Positions 27,217-36,410 of a stretch of 64,000 nucleotides of DNA are shown here, one piece after another. Source of the DNA: an uncultured Alphaproteobacteria bacterium. Lineage in GTDB: Bacteria > Pseudomonadota > Alphaproteobacteria > RF32 > CAG-239. A model generated the notes under the pieces. That model was not told the origin of the DNA. It did no database searches and saw only the letters and a program-made list of their open reading frames with translations. The first letter of the stretch is position 1, and every line of letters begins with the position of its first letter. A program made the translations under genes and the position numbers. The stretch lies in NCBI GenBank assembly GCA_944391485.1, contig CALXTQ010000010.1:1-64000 (forward strand), written 5' to 3'.

Positions 27217-28398
27217 TTATTTAGTCAAGTTGACCGTATCGCGGGCAATTGCCAGTTCCTCATTTGTTGGAATAACAAAAGCCTTAACCTTTGAAGCCGG
27301 CGTGGTAATTTCGACAATTTCGCCGCGCAGGTTGTTTTTGGCTTCGTCCAGCTCAATGCCGAGATAAGCCAAGCGTTCCAGAATAAGCTTGCGGACCAGC
27401 GGCGAGTTTTCGCCGACACCGGCCGTAAAGACAAGGGCGTCAACGCCTTTCAGAGCCGCGATATAAGCACCGATATATTTAACGATATTGTAAATATAGC
27501 AGTCCATGGCTTCCAGAACTTTCGGCTCTCCCTTCAGATACGCGGCCTCAAAATCGCGTGAGTCGCTGTATCCCGTCAAACCGAATTTTCCGCTCTGTTT
27601 GTTAAGCATTTCGTTAACCTGTTCCGTAGTCAGGTTCTGCGTATTCATGATATACAGCGGAATATACGGGTCAATGTCGCCGCAGCGCGTATCCATGACA
27701 ATACCGGCCAACGGCGTCATACCCATGGACGTATCAATGCATTTTCCGTCCCTGACGGCGGTAATCGACGCGCCGCTGCCGATATGGCAGGTAATCAGGC
27801 GGCATTTTTCGCCCAGGATTTTCATAGCCTCTTCGGCAACAAATTTATGCGAGGTTCCGTGCGCTCCGTAACGGCGGATTTTGTATTTGACGCGCTGCTC
27901 CTCGGGCAGAGCGTAAGTATAGGCTTCGGCCGGCATTGTCTGATGAAAAGCCGTGTCAAAAACCGTTACCTGAGGAACATTGGGCAGCTCCTTAGCAACC
28001 GCCTTGATAACCAGCACGGCAGCCGGATTATGCAGCGGCGCCAGAGTCGAAAGATCCTCAATATCGCTGATAACCTGATTGTTCACCAAAACCGAACCTT
28101 TGAAAATGGAGCCGCCCTGAACAATGCGGTGGCCGATGGCATGAATTTCGCCGAGGCTGGAAATAACGCCGTCCAGAAGAAGTTTTGTAACTTCCTCAAA
28201 CGCTCTGTTATGGTCGGGCAGATCCACGCTGACTTCCTTTTTGCTTCCGTCGGCAAATTTAATGCTGACAAAAGAGGCGCTGCGCCCGATGCGCTCTGCG
28301 TTTCCTTTGGCAACCACTTCGTACTTATCGCCGTCAACGTTAAACAGCTGATACTTCAAGGTTGAAGAACCGGCATTGAGAACAAGAATTTTTTTCAT
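27217..28398 (-). CDS. ackA: Acetate kinase, first copy (next to pta)
   Basis: Converts acetyl phosphate plus ADP to acetate plus ATP, completing the Pta-AckA route. The 393 residues carry LNAGSSTLKYQLF, IGHRIVQGG, APLHNPAAV, FDTAFHQTM, YGAHGTSHK, HIGSGAS, TRCGDIDPY and IPTNEELAIA. Most follow the well-studied enzymes closely; VQGG replaces the usual VHGG. It lies 64 nt after pta with a hairpin and a TATAAT-like box between them, and ends at an intrinsic terminator. I take it as the housekeeping acetate kinase. Confidence 0.95.
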   Translation of the reverse strand: MKKILVLNAGSSTLKYQLFNVDGDKYEVVAKGNAERIGRSASFVSIKFADGSKKEVSVDLPDHNRAFEEVTKLLLDGVISSLGEIHAIGHRIVQGGSIFKGSVLVNNQVISDIEDLSTLAPLHNPAAVLVIKAVAKELPNVPQVTVFDTAFHQTMPAEAYTYALPEEQRVKYKIRRYGAHGTSHKFVAEEAMKILGEKCRLITCHIGSGASITAVRDGKCIDTSMGMTPLAGIVMDTRCGDIDPYIPLYIMNTQNLTTEQVNEMLNKQSGKFGLTGYSDSRDFEAAYLKGEPKVLEAMDCYIYNIVKYIGAYIAALKGVDALVFTAGVGENSPLVRKLILERLAYLGIELDEAKNNLRGEIVEITTPASKVKAFVIPTNEELAIARDTVNLTK

Positions 28399-28420
28399 AT
28401 CAGAGTCCTTAATTTATTAC

Positions 28421-28455
28421 ATTATACAAAATATTGCGGGCGGAAAATCCGCCCG
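28421..28455 (-). promoter_or_regulatory. Hairpin and possible -10 box between pta and ackA
   Basis: CGGGCGGA pairs with TCCGCCCG in 28437-28455, right after the pta stop. On the minus strand it is followed by CAATATTTTG, too poor for a strong terminator. A perfect TATAAT (28426-28421) lies just beyond but lacks a clear -35. It could be an attenuator, an internal promoter or both. Confidence 0.4.
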
Positions 28456-28462
28456 TCAAAAC

Positions 28463-29467
28463 CTATTTTTGCGACTGGATAGACGTAATCGCGATCATGC
28501 CGACAATATCCTCGACCAAAGCGCCTCGGGATAAATCATTAACCGGTGCGTTCAGGCCCTGAAGCATCGGACCGTAGGCCTCGCAGCCGCAGATGCGCTG
28601 CAACATTTTATAGCTGATGTTCGCGGAAGCCAGATCCGGGAAAATCAGAACATTGGCGCGGCCGGCAACCTCGCTGCCCGGAGCTTTTTTCGCGCCGACA
28701 ACGGCATCCAGCGCGGCGTCTGCCTGCAGCTCGCCGTCCAGCTTGATGTTCAGATGTTTGTATTCATCCGTCTGCAGAGCCTGCTGCGCGATTTCGGTGG
28801 CGCGTTTAACTTTCTCAACCTGGTCGCCCTTGCCTGATCCTTTGGTTGAAAACGACAGCATCGCCACTTTCGGTTCTATGCCGAACTTAATGGCATTGAC
28901 GGCAGCGTCCAGCGCGGCGTCGGCCATTTCCTTGTCCGTGGGGTCAATAATAATCGCGCAGTCAGACAAAACATACGGCTTGTCGTCATGAACCAGAATC
29001 AGCAGAGAAGAAACGCTGGAACCCTTCTTGGCCGATTTGATGATCTGCAGCGCCGGCCGAACAGTATCCGCCGTCGAATGATTGGCCCCGGAAAGCATGC
29101 CGTCCGCATGGCCGGCCTTAATCATCAGCGTTCCGAAATAATTGGGATTCAGAGCCAGTTTGGCGGCTTCTTCCTCCGTCATGCCTTTTTCCTTGCGCAG
29201 ATCATACAACAGCTTTGTATACTGAGCCAGATTCTCTGAATCTTTCGGATCAATCAGTTTAATATCCTCAAGGCTCCAACCGTTTTTCTCATAATATTTT
29301 TTGATTTCGCCGACATCGCCGAGGATAATAATCTTAGCGGCCTTTTCCCCGGTAATGATATGGGCGGCCTTCAGTATTCTCTCATCCTCGCCTTCTGGCA
29401 GAACAATGGTTTTGATATCGCTTTTTGCCTTTGCGATCAGGCTTCTCAAATATGCGCTTTCAATCAT
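28463..29467 (-). CDS. pta: Phosphate acetyltransferase
   Basis: Interconverts acetyl-CoA and acetyl phosphate. At 334 residues this is the short form with only the catalytic PTA_PTB domain, without the N-terminal DRTGG and P-loop parts of E. coli Pta. Characteristic blocks are IVLPEGEDERILKAA, GMLSGANHSTADTVRPALQI, ALDAVVGAKKAPGSEVAG and LIFPDLASANISYKMLQR. It is the first gene of pta-ackA-ackA. Together they give substrate-level ATP from acetyl-CoA, pointing to fermentative growth. Confidence 0.95.
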   Translation of the reverse strand: MIESAYLRSLIAKAKSDIKTIVLPEGEDERILKAAHIITGEKAAKIIILGDVGEIKKYYEKNGWSLEDIKLIDPKDSENLAQYTKLLYDLRKEKGMTEEEAAKLALNPNYFGTLMIKAGHADGMLSGANHSTADTVRPALQIIKSAKKGSSVSSLLILVHDDKPYVLSDCAIIIDPTDKEMADAALDAAVNAIKFGIEPKVAMLSFSTKGSGKGDQVEKVKRATEIAQQALQTDEYKHLNIKLDGELQADAALDAVVGAKKAPGSEVAGRANVLIFPDLASANISYKMLQRICGCEAYGPMLQGLNAPVNDLSRGALVEDIVGMIAITSIQSQK

Positions 29468-29623
29468 CTGCGTAACCTTTTCCTTTTAAAATTAAAAAAA
29501 AATAATTACTTGTAATAAACAACGCCTGACTGCAAAAGTCCATAAAAACTTTTGCTTTTTGCTTGTAAATATTATACTATCTGCTTAAATTTCAGAGATT
29601 GCTTAATTACATAAGGAAAAACT

Positions 29624-30043
29624 ATGTTAGAAAGAACCCTCTCCATTATCAAACCCGATGCCACGATCAGAAACATCACCGGAAAAGTCAACGCCATGAT
29701 TGAAGACGCCGGACTGAAGATAATCGCACAGAAAATGATTCGGCTAACCCCCGGGCAGGCCGAGGAATTTTACGGCGAACACAGAGATAAGGCTTTCTTC
29801 ACAAGCATGATAGAAATCATGACGTCCGCTCCGGTTGTCGTTCAGATTTTGGAGGCGGACAACGCCATTTCTCTGTATCGAAAGATTATGGGCGCCACCA
29901 ATCCCGCCGTCGCCGAGCCAGGAACGATTCGCAAAACCTTTGCCCTGTCGATTGACAAAAATACCGTGCACGGTTCGGATTCGGAAGAAAGCGCCAAACG
30001 GGAGATCGAATTCTTCTTCAGCCACATTGAAATCGTCGGTTAA
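29624..30043 (+). CDS. ndk: Nucleoside diphosphate kinase
   Basis: Transfers the gamma phosphate from ATP to other nucleoside diphosphates through a phospho-His. The active site is H116 in NTVHGSDS. The start [14 protein letters not shown] and the block [19 protein letters not shown] are diagnostic. At 139 residues it has the usual length. AAGGA precedes the ATG. A TATACT (29573-29578) upstream may be its -10 box. The downstream DUF2066 gene starts 12 nt after it. Confidence 0.97.
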   Translation: MLERTLSIIKPDATIRNITGKVNAMIEDAGLKIIAQKMIRLTPGQAEEFYGEHRDKAFFTSMIEIMTSAPVVVQILEADNAISLYRKIMGATNPAVAEPGTIRKTFALSIDKNTVHGSDSEESAKREIEFFFSHIEIVG

Positions 30044-30055
30044 GGGAGAGGCGGC

Positions 30056-31105
30056 GTGTTCAGGGCAGTTCTCTTCATCAGCTTCATTTTCGCCTTTTTC
30101 TGCGGCCCCGTCCGGGCGCAGAATCAGATTTACAACGCCGAAATTTCGGTTGACGTAACAGCCGAAAATGCGGCACAGGCTAGAGAGCAGGCCATGACCG
30201 AAGCCAATCGCAAAGCTTTTCTGTCCGTCGCCGCAAGAGTAACGACCGCGGAAGGAGTCGCGGAACTCAGCCGGCTGACGGACGGACAGATTCTGAACTT
30301 TATCCGCGAAGTATCGGTCGTATCCGAAAAAGCGTCCGACATTCGTTACATTGCGGTGTTCAACGTCCGCGTCAATCAGGATATTCTGACCCGCTACATG
30401 CAGGAAAACAACATTCCTTTTGTTATCGGCGGCGCGGCCAACATTCTGATCATCCCGACATTCCGGGAGTTCAAAACCGATGCCCCTCTGCTCTGGGAGG
30501 GAACCAACGCCTGGCGGAAAGCCTGGGAGGCTGGGCCGGTCCAAATCGGAGCGGTCAGAATTTTCAGTATTCCGCCCAACGGGTCCAACTATGCCGCCGT
30601 CGACGCGGAGAAAGCGCTGCGTTTGGACGGTATTGCTCTGGATAAAATAGCCTTCATCAACAACACAAAGGATATTTATGTTGCCGATGCCGTATATGAG
30701 GGAATTGAGGGGCTGAAAGTTACGCTGCGCTCTTATCAGAACGGTGCGGAAGAAACGATTTTTGTTCCCGGAGAACGCGGCCCGCAGCTGTTTGCCGACG
30801 CCATAGGCCAAATCAGCGACAACCTTTACAATAAGGTCAAAAAACAAAACGTCGTCAACAACAAGCAAAAATCGGAAATAACGGTTTTATACAGTTTTAC
30901 CTATCTGAAAGACTGGCTGTCTCTGGAAAAGAAGCTGAAAGACATCGGTTATGTCAGAAGCATTGTTACCGACGCCATCGGCAGCGGCAAAGTTCAGTTT
31001 AAAATGACCTATATCGGAAGTTTCGATAAACTTCAGGAAGCCCTGCGCAACAAATATTACAATCTGAAAAGCCAGGGAAATTTCTATATTCTCGAAAAAA
31101 TCTAA
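30056..31105 (+). CDS. DUF2066 domain exported protein
   Basis: A 349-residue protein with a signal peptide (first 21 residues, ending PVRAQ). It fits the DUF2066 family: an N-terminal block IYNAEISVDVTAENAAQARE, then EANRKAFLSVAARV, and the middle section LIIPTFREFKTDAPLLWEGT. Function is unknown. In alphaproteobacteria it usually precedes an AI-2E family exporter, as it does here 18 nt later, so an envelope or export role is suggested by context only. The start is a GTG at 30056 behind GGGAGAGG. Confidence 0.85.
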   Translation: MFRAVLFISFIFAFFCGPVRAQNQIYNAEISVDVTAENAAQAREQAMTEANRKAFLSVAARVTTAEGVAELSRLTDGQILNFIREVSVVSEKASDIRYIAVFNVRVNQDILTRYMQENNIPFVIGGAANILIIPTFREFKTDAPLLWEGTNAWRKAWEAGPVQIGAVRIFSIPPNGSNYAAVDAEKALRLDGIALDKIAFINNTKDIYVADAVYEGIEGLKVTLRSYQNGAEETIFVPGERGPQLFADAIGQISDNLYNKVKKQNVVNNKQKSEITVLYSFTYLKDWLSLEKKLKDIGYVRSIVTDAIGSGKVQFKMTYIGSFDKLQEALRNKYYNLKSQGNFYILEKI

Positions 31106-31123
31106 CAACTAAAGGATCCGCCT

Positions 31124-32191
31124 ATGCCCGAAACAACAAAAGTCAATCGCAACTGGATGTTCTGGTTAGCGCTGTTTGTGCTGTTCTGCATCTCTGTTTA
31201 TGTGCTGCGCTCTGTGCTTCTGCCCTTTGTTGCCGGCATTGTTCTCGGTTATCTGCTGGATCCTTTTGCCACCAGATTCGAAAAATGGGGCATGAACAGA
31301 ACCATGGCCACCTTTCTGGTTCTGCTTCTGGTTGTCATTTTTCTCATCCCGGCCTTATTGCTGTTAATCGGCATCATTGATGAACAGCTGGGAAAATTCA
31401 TTACCGCAGTCCCCCAGTATATCACGTCGCTGATAAAGAAAATAGAACCGGTAATTTATGAACTGCAGGAAAGATTCCCCAACCTTCAGGCCGAAAAAAT
31501 AAAAGAATACCTGCGCAGCAATATGTCAAACGGCCTCAAACTGACCGGCAATGTTTTCAAAGGCATTATTTCCGGAGGGTTCGCTTTGTTCAATCTGATA
31601 TCGTTGCTTCTCATTACGCCGGTTGTAACATTTTACATGCTGCGCGACTGGGACAAGTTTATCGCCAAGGTAGACAGTCTTCTGCCCCGCAATTCCAAAA
31701 GATCCGTCCGCGAACAGGCCCGCCAAATAGACAAGACTCTGGCCGGATTTATCCGCGGACAGCTGAGCGTCTGTATTCTCCTCGGCACCTATTATTCCCT
31801 CGGTCTTTATTTTGTCGGGCTCGATTTGGGAATTCTTGTCGGTTTTCTGGCCGGCCTGATATCCTTTATTCCTTATGTCGGCAGCATTTTCGGTTTTGTT
31901 GTCAGCATCGCCATTGCCTTTGCCCAGTTTGACACCATGATGCCGATTCTCAAAGTCGTTCTCGTCTTTATCACGGGACAGTTTATAGAGGGAAATTTTC
32001 TGACGCCGAAGCTGGTCGGCGACAATGTCGGCCTTCATCCGGTATGGGTCATGTTCGCTTTGCTGGCCGGCGGTGTTCTGCTTGGCTTTCTCGGCCTGAT
32101 GATAGCCGTTCCCGTAGCGGCTGTCATCGGCGTTTTGCTGCGCCATGCCATTGACAACTATAAAAAGAGCTCGTTGTATCTGGATGACTAA
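31124..32191 (+). CDS. AI-2E family transporter (PerM/YdiK type)
   Basis: A 355-residue inner-membrane protein with about eight hydrophobic segments: a pair at the N-terminus, one near 60-80, a long amphipathic cytoplasmic section (about 90-140), and a cluster from 150 on. Typical blocks are PFVAGIVLGYLLDPF, FIPYVGSIFGFVVSIAIAF, GQFIEGNFLTPKLVGD and LLGFLGLMIAVPVAA. The substrate is unknown; family members range from AI-2 export to sodium/proton exchange. It is cotranscribed with DUF2066 and overlaps the next gene by 8 nt. Confidence 0.92.
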   Translation: MPETTKVNRNWMFWLALFVLFCISVYVLRSVLLPFVAGIVLGYLLDPFATRFEKWGMNRTMATFLVLLLVVIFLIPALLLLIGIIDEQLGKFITAVPQYITSLIKKIEPVIYELQERFPNLQAEKIKEYLRSNMSNGLKLTGNVFKGIISGGFALFNLISLLLITPVVTFYMLRDWDKFIAKVDSLLPRNSKRSVREQARQIDKTLAGFIRGQLSVCILLGTYYSLGLYFVGLDLGILVGFLAGLISFIPYVGSIFGFVVSIAIAFAQFDTMMPILKVVLVFITGQFIEGNFLTPKLVGDNVGLHPVWVMFALLAGGVLLGFLGLMIAVPVAAVIGVLLRHAIDNYKKSSLYLDD

Positions 32192-32711
32192 CAAAATCTG
32201 CACCATATTCTCTTTGCTTCTGCTGTTCGGTTTTCCGCAAACCTCCGCGGCAGCGGACAGCGGCGACATTTTTTTCAGCAACCATACGACGGAAAAAGAG
32301 ATTATTTCCGGCAAAACGCCGACCGGCGTCGTTTTATGGACACATGAAGACGGCAACGGCGGCATAGCCATTTCTCTGGATCAGCCGCCGATGAAAAGCT
32401 TTAAGAAAGCCACAAATTACTGCAAAAGCCTTCGTCAGGGCAACCGATACGCCGGCGAATGGCATCTGCCGACCCTGCTGGAATTTTTTCCCATAGATAA
32501 AATGCAGGGACATATTATTGACGGCCGCAGGCTGGAGCATATAAACGACAGACTGAAAAATATCCGCGGCGCCCAGCGCCTGAAAAACGAATATTATCTG
32601 ACCAGCACAAACAACGGTTCTTCGGCGGTTGCCGTCAATCCCTTTACTGGCGACATAAAGGAAGTACCGCTGAAAAAAAGATTATATTTCCGCTGCGTTA
32701 CCGGGTTTTGA
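32184..32711 (+). CDS. Exported DUF1566 (Lcl C-terminal-like) protein
   Basis: A 175-residue protein with a signal peptide (MTNKICTIFSLLLLFGF, cleavage near TSAAA). The mature part has the DUF1566/Lcl pattern: a Cys-containing helix ATNYCKSLRQGNRYAGEWHL followed by PT, then YYLTSTNNGSSAVAVNPFTG and a terminal FRCVTGF. The two conserved Cys could pair. Such domains are found in surface and periplasmic proteins of unknown role. The ATG lies inside the end of the exporter gene, so the two are coupled. A longer frame upstream has no signal peptide and is less likely. Confidence 0.75.
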   Translation: MTNKICTIFSLLLLFGFPQTSAAADSGDIFFSNHTTEKEIISGKTPTGVVLWTHEDGNGGIAISLDQPPMKSFKKATNYCKSLRQGNRYAGEWHLPTLLEFFPIDKMQGHIIDGRRLEHINDRLKNIRGAQRLKNEYYLTSTNNGSSAVAVNPFTGDIKEVPLKKRLYFRCVTGF

Positions 32712-33070
32712 ACCAGCCGCCTTACGGCATCAGCGCCGTTTCAACCTTTTCTTTTCGGATGCGAACCGTCCCCTTTCAGCCCCCTCTCTGCGAAAACGGA
32801 CAACGCCGCTCCGTTCTAACATTTTCCTTTGCCGGCACATTATTTCCGCAGTTCTGTCTCCGCGCAATTTTCTCCCGGAAACCTCCGCGGTTTTCCATAT
32901 TTTTCCGGGTCGCCCGGTTGTTTTCCACACGGCGCCAGCAAAATTTGCTGTGGTTCCGGTTGAAATCCCGCTCACTCAAAATTTAACAAAGAACATCCCT
33001 TTTTAAGGAATATTTTAGACATTAAGGAATATCATCTTTTCATAATCGTTATTTTTTAAGGAAACTGATC
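32712..33070. other. 359-nt gap before the division cluster
   Basis: No credible gene. A weak hairpin (ACGGC/GCCGT at about 32723-32740, then a T-rich stretch) may end the upstream operon. The last 70 nt before mraY contain three similar words, TTAAGGAATAT (33003 and 33022) and TTAAGGAAACT (33056); the third includes the mraY ribosome binding site. The dcw promoter presumably lies here but I cannot fix it. Confidence 0.45.
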
Positions 33071-34129
33071 ATGCTTTTCAATCTGGCTGATGTATTCAAT
33101 TCGCTGCCCCTCAGGGCTTTCCTTGCTTTTTTCACGGCTTTGTTTCTGGCTCTGGCCTGCGGCGGAAAACTCATAGACATACTACACCGGCATCAGGCCA
33201 AAGGGCAGCCCATACGCGAAGACGGCCCGCAAACGCACCTGCAGACCAAAAAGGGAACCCCGACCATGGGCGGCCTCCTGATTTTGGCTTCAACCGCAGC
33301 CGGCGCTTTGTTATGGTGCGATCTGAAAAATCCTTTTGTGTGGATCAGTCTTCTGGTCATATTCATTTACGGTCTGACGGGATTCGCCGACGACTATATC
33401 AAAGTTACCAGACAAACCGCCAATGCTATGACGGCAAAAATGAAACTGATTCTGCAGTTTGCCACGGCCCTGATTGCCGTCGGCGTCATCTCCTATTACA
33501 CCCCCGAGGCCAAACGCTTTTCGCTGGCCTTTCCATATTTCGCGGATCTGGCCGTCAATATTTCCTGGTTTTACATTCCCTTTGCCATGGTTGTTATTGC
33601 CGGTTCCTCAAACGCGGTCAACATCAGCGACGGGCTTGACGGGCTGGCTGCCGGTCTCTGCGTCTTGTCATTTTTGGTTTTCACGGCAATTGCTTACATC
33701 TGCGGAACCGCCTGGGCGCCTGTTTTTCACCAGACAACCCTCCCCTACACCGGCGAAATTGCCGTTCTCTGCGCGGCTGTTATCGGCGGCTGCGCCGGAT
33801 TTTTATGGTTCAACGCGCCAAAGGCAAAAGTCTTCATGGGAGACACGGGTTCCTTGTCCCTCGGAGCTCTTCTCGGCACGATAGCGGTCATGACCAAGCA
33901 CGAAATTCTTCTGGCAATCGTCGGCGGCGTTTTCGTAATGGAAGCCGTATCGGTCATGATTCAGGTTTTCTGGTTTCGTCATACGGGCGGCAAACGCTTT
34001 TTCCGCATGGCGCCAATTCATCATCATTTTGAGCAGCTGGGCTGGTCGGAAACGACCGTTACTGTCCGTTTCTGGCTGATAGCCTTCATTCTGGCCGTTT
34101 TAGGCGCGTCATCTCTGGTTGTTTTGTAG
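33071..34129 (+). CDS. mraY: Phospho-MurNAc-pentapeptide transferase
   Basis: Transfers phospho-MurNAc-pentapeptide to undecaprenyl phosphate, giving lipid I. The 352 residues contain about ten membrane segments and the catalytic blocks GFADDYIKV, VNISDGLDGLAAG and APIHHHFEQLGW. The N-terminal GTPTMGGLL motif is present. AAGGAAACTGATC precedes the ATG. It is the first gene of this division cluster; murE and murF, normally upstream, are not there, and ftsW follows directly instead of murD. Confidence 0.97.
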   Translation: MLFNLADVFNSLPLRAFLAFFTALFLALACGGKLIDILHRHQAKGQPIREDGPQTHLQTKKGTPTMGGLLILASTAAGALLWCDLKNPFVWISLLVIFIYGLTGFADDYIKVTRQTANAMTAKMKLILQFATALIAVGVISYYTPEAKRFSLAFPYFADLAVNISWFYIPFAMVVIAGSSNAVNISDGLDGLAAGLCVLSFLVFTAIAYICGTAWAPVFHQTTLPYTGEIAVLCAAVIGGCAGFLWFNAPKAKVFMGDTGSLSLGALLGTIAVMTKHEILLAIVGGVFVMEAVSVMIQVFWFRHTGGKRFFRMAPIHHHFEQLGWSETTVTVRFWLIAFILAVLGASSLVVL

Positions 34130-34141
34130 GAGGCTGCCACT

Positions 34142-35272
34142 GTGAACTTGTTCTCCCGCAACAGCCGCAGTCTTATAGCCAACTGGTGGTGGACCGTTGA
34201 CAAAGTGCTCCTGACGCTGGTTACTGTTCTAATTGCTATCGGTATTTTTCTTAACTTTTCCGCCAGCCCTGCCGTGGCCAACCGCATCGGCGCGGAAACT
34301 TTTCACTTTGTAAAACGCCAGCTGTTCTTCATTCCGATTGCTTACGGACTGCTGATATTTCTCTCGATGCAAAAGCTCAAAACTATCCGGCGCGTTGCCA
34401 TCATCGGTTACATGATAACTATTATACTAATGATTCTGACGCTTTTCTGGGGAGAAGAAACCAAAGGCGCGTCGCGTTGGATTCGGATTCTGGGTTTTTC
34501 TCTTCAGCCGTCCGAATTCATCAAGCCGACATTTGCCGTTGTTGCCGCCTGGCTGTTCGAAGGACAGAAAAAATATCGCGATTTTCCCGGCAACCTGCTC
34601 TCCACCTGCCTTTACGGCTTCACGCTCATCCTTCTGCTGATGCAGCCAGACGTCGGCATGTCGATTGTAGTTTCCCTGATCTGGGGTTTTCAGTTTTTTC
34701 TGGCCGGTCTTTCCGTTTTGCTGGTCGCGGTTCTGGGACTGGTCGGCATAGGCCTGCTGGTTATCGCGTATTTTGCCTTTGACCACGTCCATGCCCGCGT
34801 GCAGCAGTTCATCGGCTCTGGAAACGAGCTGAGTTATCAGGTAAGAAAATCGCTGGAAGCTTTTCAGAGCGGCAGTATTTTCGGCCGCGGACCGGGAGAA
34901 GGCGTCGTCAAACTCAATATTCCGGACGCCCATACGGATTTCATTTTTGCCGTTGCCGGCGAAGAATTCGGTTTGCTTTTATGTCTGGTTATAGTAGGCT
35001 TATATGCGGCGATTGTTATCCGTTCGATGCTGACCTCAATGAAAGACAACAATCTGTTTATCATTCTTTCGGCATCGGCCCTGGCCGCTTCTTTCGGCCT
35101 GCAGGGAATTATCAATATGGCCTCCACCCTGCACCTGATGCCAACTAAGGGAATGACCCTGCCGTTCATATCTTACGGCGGTTCGTCCCTTCTGGCTTCG
35201 GCCTTAGGCATGGGGATGCTTCTGGCCATAACGCGCAAAAATGTTCATGCGGAGGATAAAGATGAAGACTAA
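34142..35272 (+). CDS. ftsW: Septal peptidoglycan polymerase FtsW (SEDS family)
   Basis: Lipid II polymerase of the divisome that works with FtsI. The 376-residue protein has about ten membrane segments. SEDS hallmarks are GASRWIRILGFSLQPSEFIK, the loop GPGEGVVKLNIPDAHTDFIF and the C-terminal LPFISYGGSSLLA. Its start is a GTG at 34142 behind AGGAGG. It follows mraY by 12 nt and overlaps murG. FtsW rather than RodA is inferred from its place in the cluster. Confidence 0.95.
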   Translation: MNLFSRNSRSLIANWWWTVDKVLLTLVTVLIAIGIFLNFSASPAVANRIGAETFHFVKRQLFFIPIAYGLLIFLSMQKLKTIRRVAIIGYMITIILMILTLFWGEETKGASRWIRILGFSLQPSEFIKPTFAVVAAWLFEGQKKYRDFPGNLLSTCLYGFTLILLLMQPDVGMSIVVSLIWGFQFFLAGLSVLLVAVLGLVGIGLLVIAYFAFDHVHARVQQFIGSGNELSYQVRKSLEAFQSGSIFGRGPGEGVVKLNIPDAHTDFIFAVAGEEFGLLLCLVIVGLYAAIVIRSMLTSMKDNNLFIILSASALAASFGLQGIINMASTLHLMPTKGMTLPFISYGGSSLLASALGMGMLLAITRKNVHAEDKDED

Positions 35273-36410
35273 GAAAAAAAATCAGTCCCGGAAACCGTTA
35301 ATCATTCTGACGGCCGGCGGCACGGGCGGACATGTTTATCCCGCGGAAGCCCTGGCCGAAGAGCTCATCAGGCGGGGATACCGTCTGGAACTGATAACCG
35401 ACGCCCGCGGCAAAAACAATTACAAGGGCCGCCTGGGAGAAATCCCCAACCACTCGGTTCTCGCCGGAAGCATCGTCGGCAAATCAAAACTATTCAAAAT
35501 CAAAAGCCTGTTCAAAACCTGTCTGGGAATTCTTCAGGCCGGCTGCATTCTTTTTCGCAAAAAACCCGTCTGTGTCGTCGGTTTCGGCGGTTATGCCTCA
35601 TTCCCGACTTCCATGGCCGCCATTCTGCTCGGCATTGACCTTGTGATCCACGAGCAAAACTCGGTCATGAGCCGGACCAACCGTTTTCTGAGCAAATATG
35701 CAAGCCTGATTGCCCAAAGTTTCAAAAAAGTAAAATACACTCCGGCGGGAACAAAATCCGTTTTGACCGGCATGCCGATTCGGGAAGCCATTGCTGCCGT
35801 CAGAAACAACGGATATCCTTCTCTGGCAAAAGGCCAGAAGTTCCAGATTATGGTTCTCGGCGGCAGTCAGGGAGCCAAGGTTTTCGGCGATGTCGTTCCC
35901 GAAGCAATCCGTCTTCTGCCCGAAGCGGACCGCAAAAAGATCCGGATTTTCCAGCAGTGCCGCGAAGCCGACGCTGCCGGTGTAAAAGCCGCGTATAACA
36001 ATCTGGAATGCGAGGCGGTTGTTTCCCATTTCTTCGGCAATATGCCCGAACTCTACGCCGGAACCCATTTGATAATTTCGCGGGCCGGCGCCTCATCCGT
36101 TTCCGAAATCACCGCTGTCGGCATCCCTTCGGTGCTGGTGCCGCTGCCTATCGCCGCCGACGATCATCAGACCGGCAACGCAAAGGAAATCGGCGACGCC
36201 AAAGCGGGGCTTGTTGTCAGACAAAAAGATTTTACGGCGGAAAAACTTCGGGATATACTGACCGAATATATGCACGATTTTGCAAAACTAACCCGCATGT
36301 CGGATAACGCCAGACAAATCGGCATAATCGACGCAGCCGGACGTTTTGCCGATTCGATAGAAAAAGAAATCATTTCCAAAAAAATAGGAGGGGTTCATGT
36401 TCGGCATTAA
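35262..36410 (+). CDS. murG: UDP-GlcNAc : lipid I N-acetylglucosaminyltransferase
   Basis: Adds GlcNAc to lipid I to make lipid II at the inner membrane. The 382 residues form the GT-B fold; the first loop is AGGTGGHVYPA, the second lipid-binding block is GFGGYASFPT, and the donor-site blocks are LGGSQGAKVF and ISRAGASSVSEI. The ATG at 35262 follows GGAGG and overlaps the ftsW stop. The N-terminus has a short basic extension (MKTKKKNQSRK). It overlaps murB by 14 nt. Confidence 0.96.
   Translation: MKTKKKNQSRKPLIILTAGGTGGHVYPAEALAEELIRRGYRLELITDARGKNNYKGRLGEIPNHSVLAGSIVGKSKLFKIKSLFKTCLGILQAGCILFRKKPVCVVGFGGYASFPTSMAAILLGIDLVIHEQNSVMSRTNRFLSKYASLIAQSFKKVKYTPAGTKSVLTGMPIREAIAAVRNNGYPSLAKGQKFQIMVLGGSQGAKVFGDVVPEAIRLLPEADRKKIRIFQQCREADAAGVKAAYNNLECEAVVSHFFGNMPELYAGTHLIISRAGASSVSEITAVGIPSVLVPLPIAADDHQTGNAKEIGDAKAGLVVRQKDFTAEKLRDILTEYMHDFAKLTRMSDNARQIGIIDAAGRFADSIEKEIISKKIGGVHVRH

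Noticed and set aside
32708..32986. 92-codon ORF after the DUF1566-like gene
   Set aside because: Arg/Phe/Pro-rich composition of non-coding type and no ribosome binding site; an opposite-strand frame of similar length exists at the same place.
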